A stretch of 38,150 nucleotides of DNA from a virus: positions 1 to 38,150 of the IMG/VR virus record IMGVR_UViG_3300006080_000006. One strand, given 5' to 3'. The position numbers were made by a program, and so were the translations under genes. Below the pieces are notes generated by a model. The model was not told the DNA's origin and ran no database searches. It saw only the letters and a program-made list of their open reading frames with translations. Of the stretch, positions 38,066 to 38,150 are shown one piece after another. Position 1 is the first letter of the stretch. The number at the start of each line of letters is the position of its first letter.

Positions 38066-38150
38066 TCATCCAGTGTGTATGAGCTCGCCACAGATGGAAC
38101 ATTCCTGTCCGTGGTACCAACGCCCAGACTCCTCATCCTCAAACCCGTAC
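38066..38150 (-). CDS. C-terminal end of a small zinc-ribbon protein, cut by window edge
   Basis: An open - frame from the right edge to TGA 38066-38068. The last 27 residues include ECSICGE and a HTG end, so one Cys pair of a ribbon is seen. It is followed 14 bases later by the ATG of the DnaJ-like gene. The rest lies outside the window. Confidence 0.55.
   Translation of the reverse strand, partial: YGFEDEESGRWYHGQECSICGELIHTG

Overview
The window is part of the genome of a tailed double-stranded DNA phage. It is moderately GC-rich, packed with genes (no gap above about 110 bases) and full of 4-base stop/start overlaps. A lipoprotein with a C-terminal membrane segment (a one-piece spanin candidate) points to a Gram-negative host. 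The adaptor-like and gp10-like tail-hub genes followed by very large internal-virion-type proteins suggest a short-tailed (podovirus-like) virion, although terminase, portal and major capsid genes lie outside the window and no taxon can be assigned. No integrase, tRNA, insertion sequence or CRISPR array was seen.

Layout. Block A (+ strand, 1-21209) is the late region. It holds the end of a head-tail adaptor-like gene, a large gp10-like hub protein, three related fibre-like proteins, three ejection/internal virion candidates including one of 1900 residues, several small beta-rich surface proteins, a lysis cassette (membrane proteins, M15-type endolysin, u-spanin candidate), a tiny basic protein and two tandem paralogous beta-proteins. 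It ends at a strong bidirectional terminator (21214-21244). Block B (- strand, 21303-24335) is a recombination and repair cassette: RuvC-like resolvase, SSB-like protein with an acidic tail, Sak4/AAA_24-type RecA-like ATPase, Cas4/RecB-type nuclease and a zinc-ribbon protein. A divergent control region (24336-24446) carries a near-consensus sigma70 promoter for block B plus palindrome and repeat operators. Block C (+ strand, 24447-26987) encodes a Cro/CI-type regulator, a lambda-O-like initiator with four 9-bp iterons inside its own gene (a likely origin), and a DnaB-type helicase. Block D (- strand, 26950 to the right edge) starts beyond the window and runs leftward through many small early-type genes, then a C5-cytosine methyltransferase, QueC, a cupin, a TGT-fold DNA transglycosylase (DpdA-like), and two DNA-binding-type regulators.

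The most interesting system is the translationally coupled set methyltransferase-QueC-cupin-DpdA (27680-30796). QueC makes preQ0 and the DpdA-like enzyme would exchange guanine in DNA for a 7-deazaguanine base. The cupin sits between them and could be an undescribed tailoring step. The methyltransferase has a repeat-built recognition domain. Together these suggest layered modification of phage DNA against host restriction. The intragenic iteron origin and the three membrane-hairpin modules in the 1900-residue protein are the other main points.
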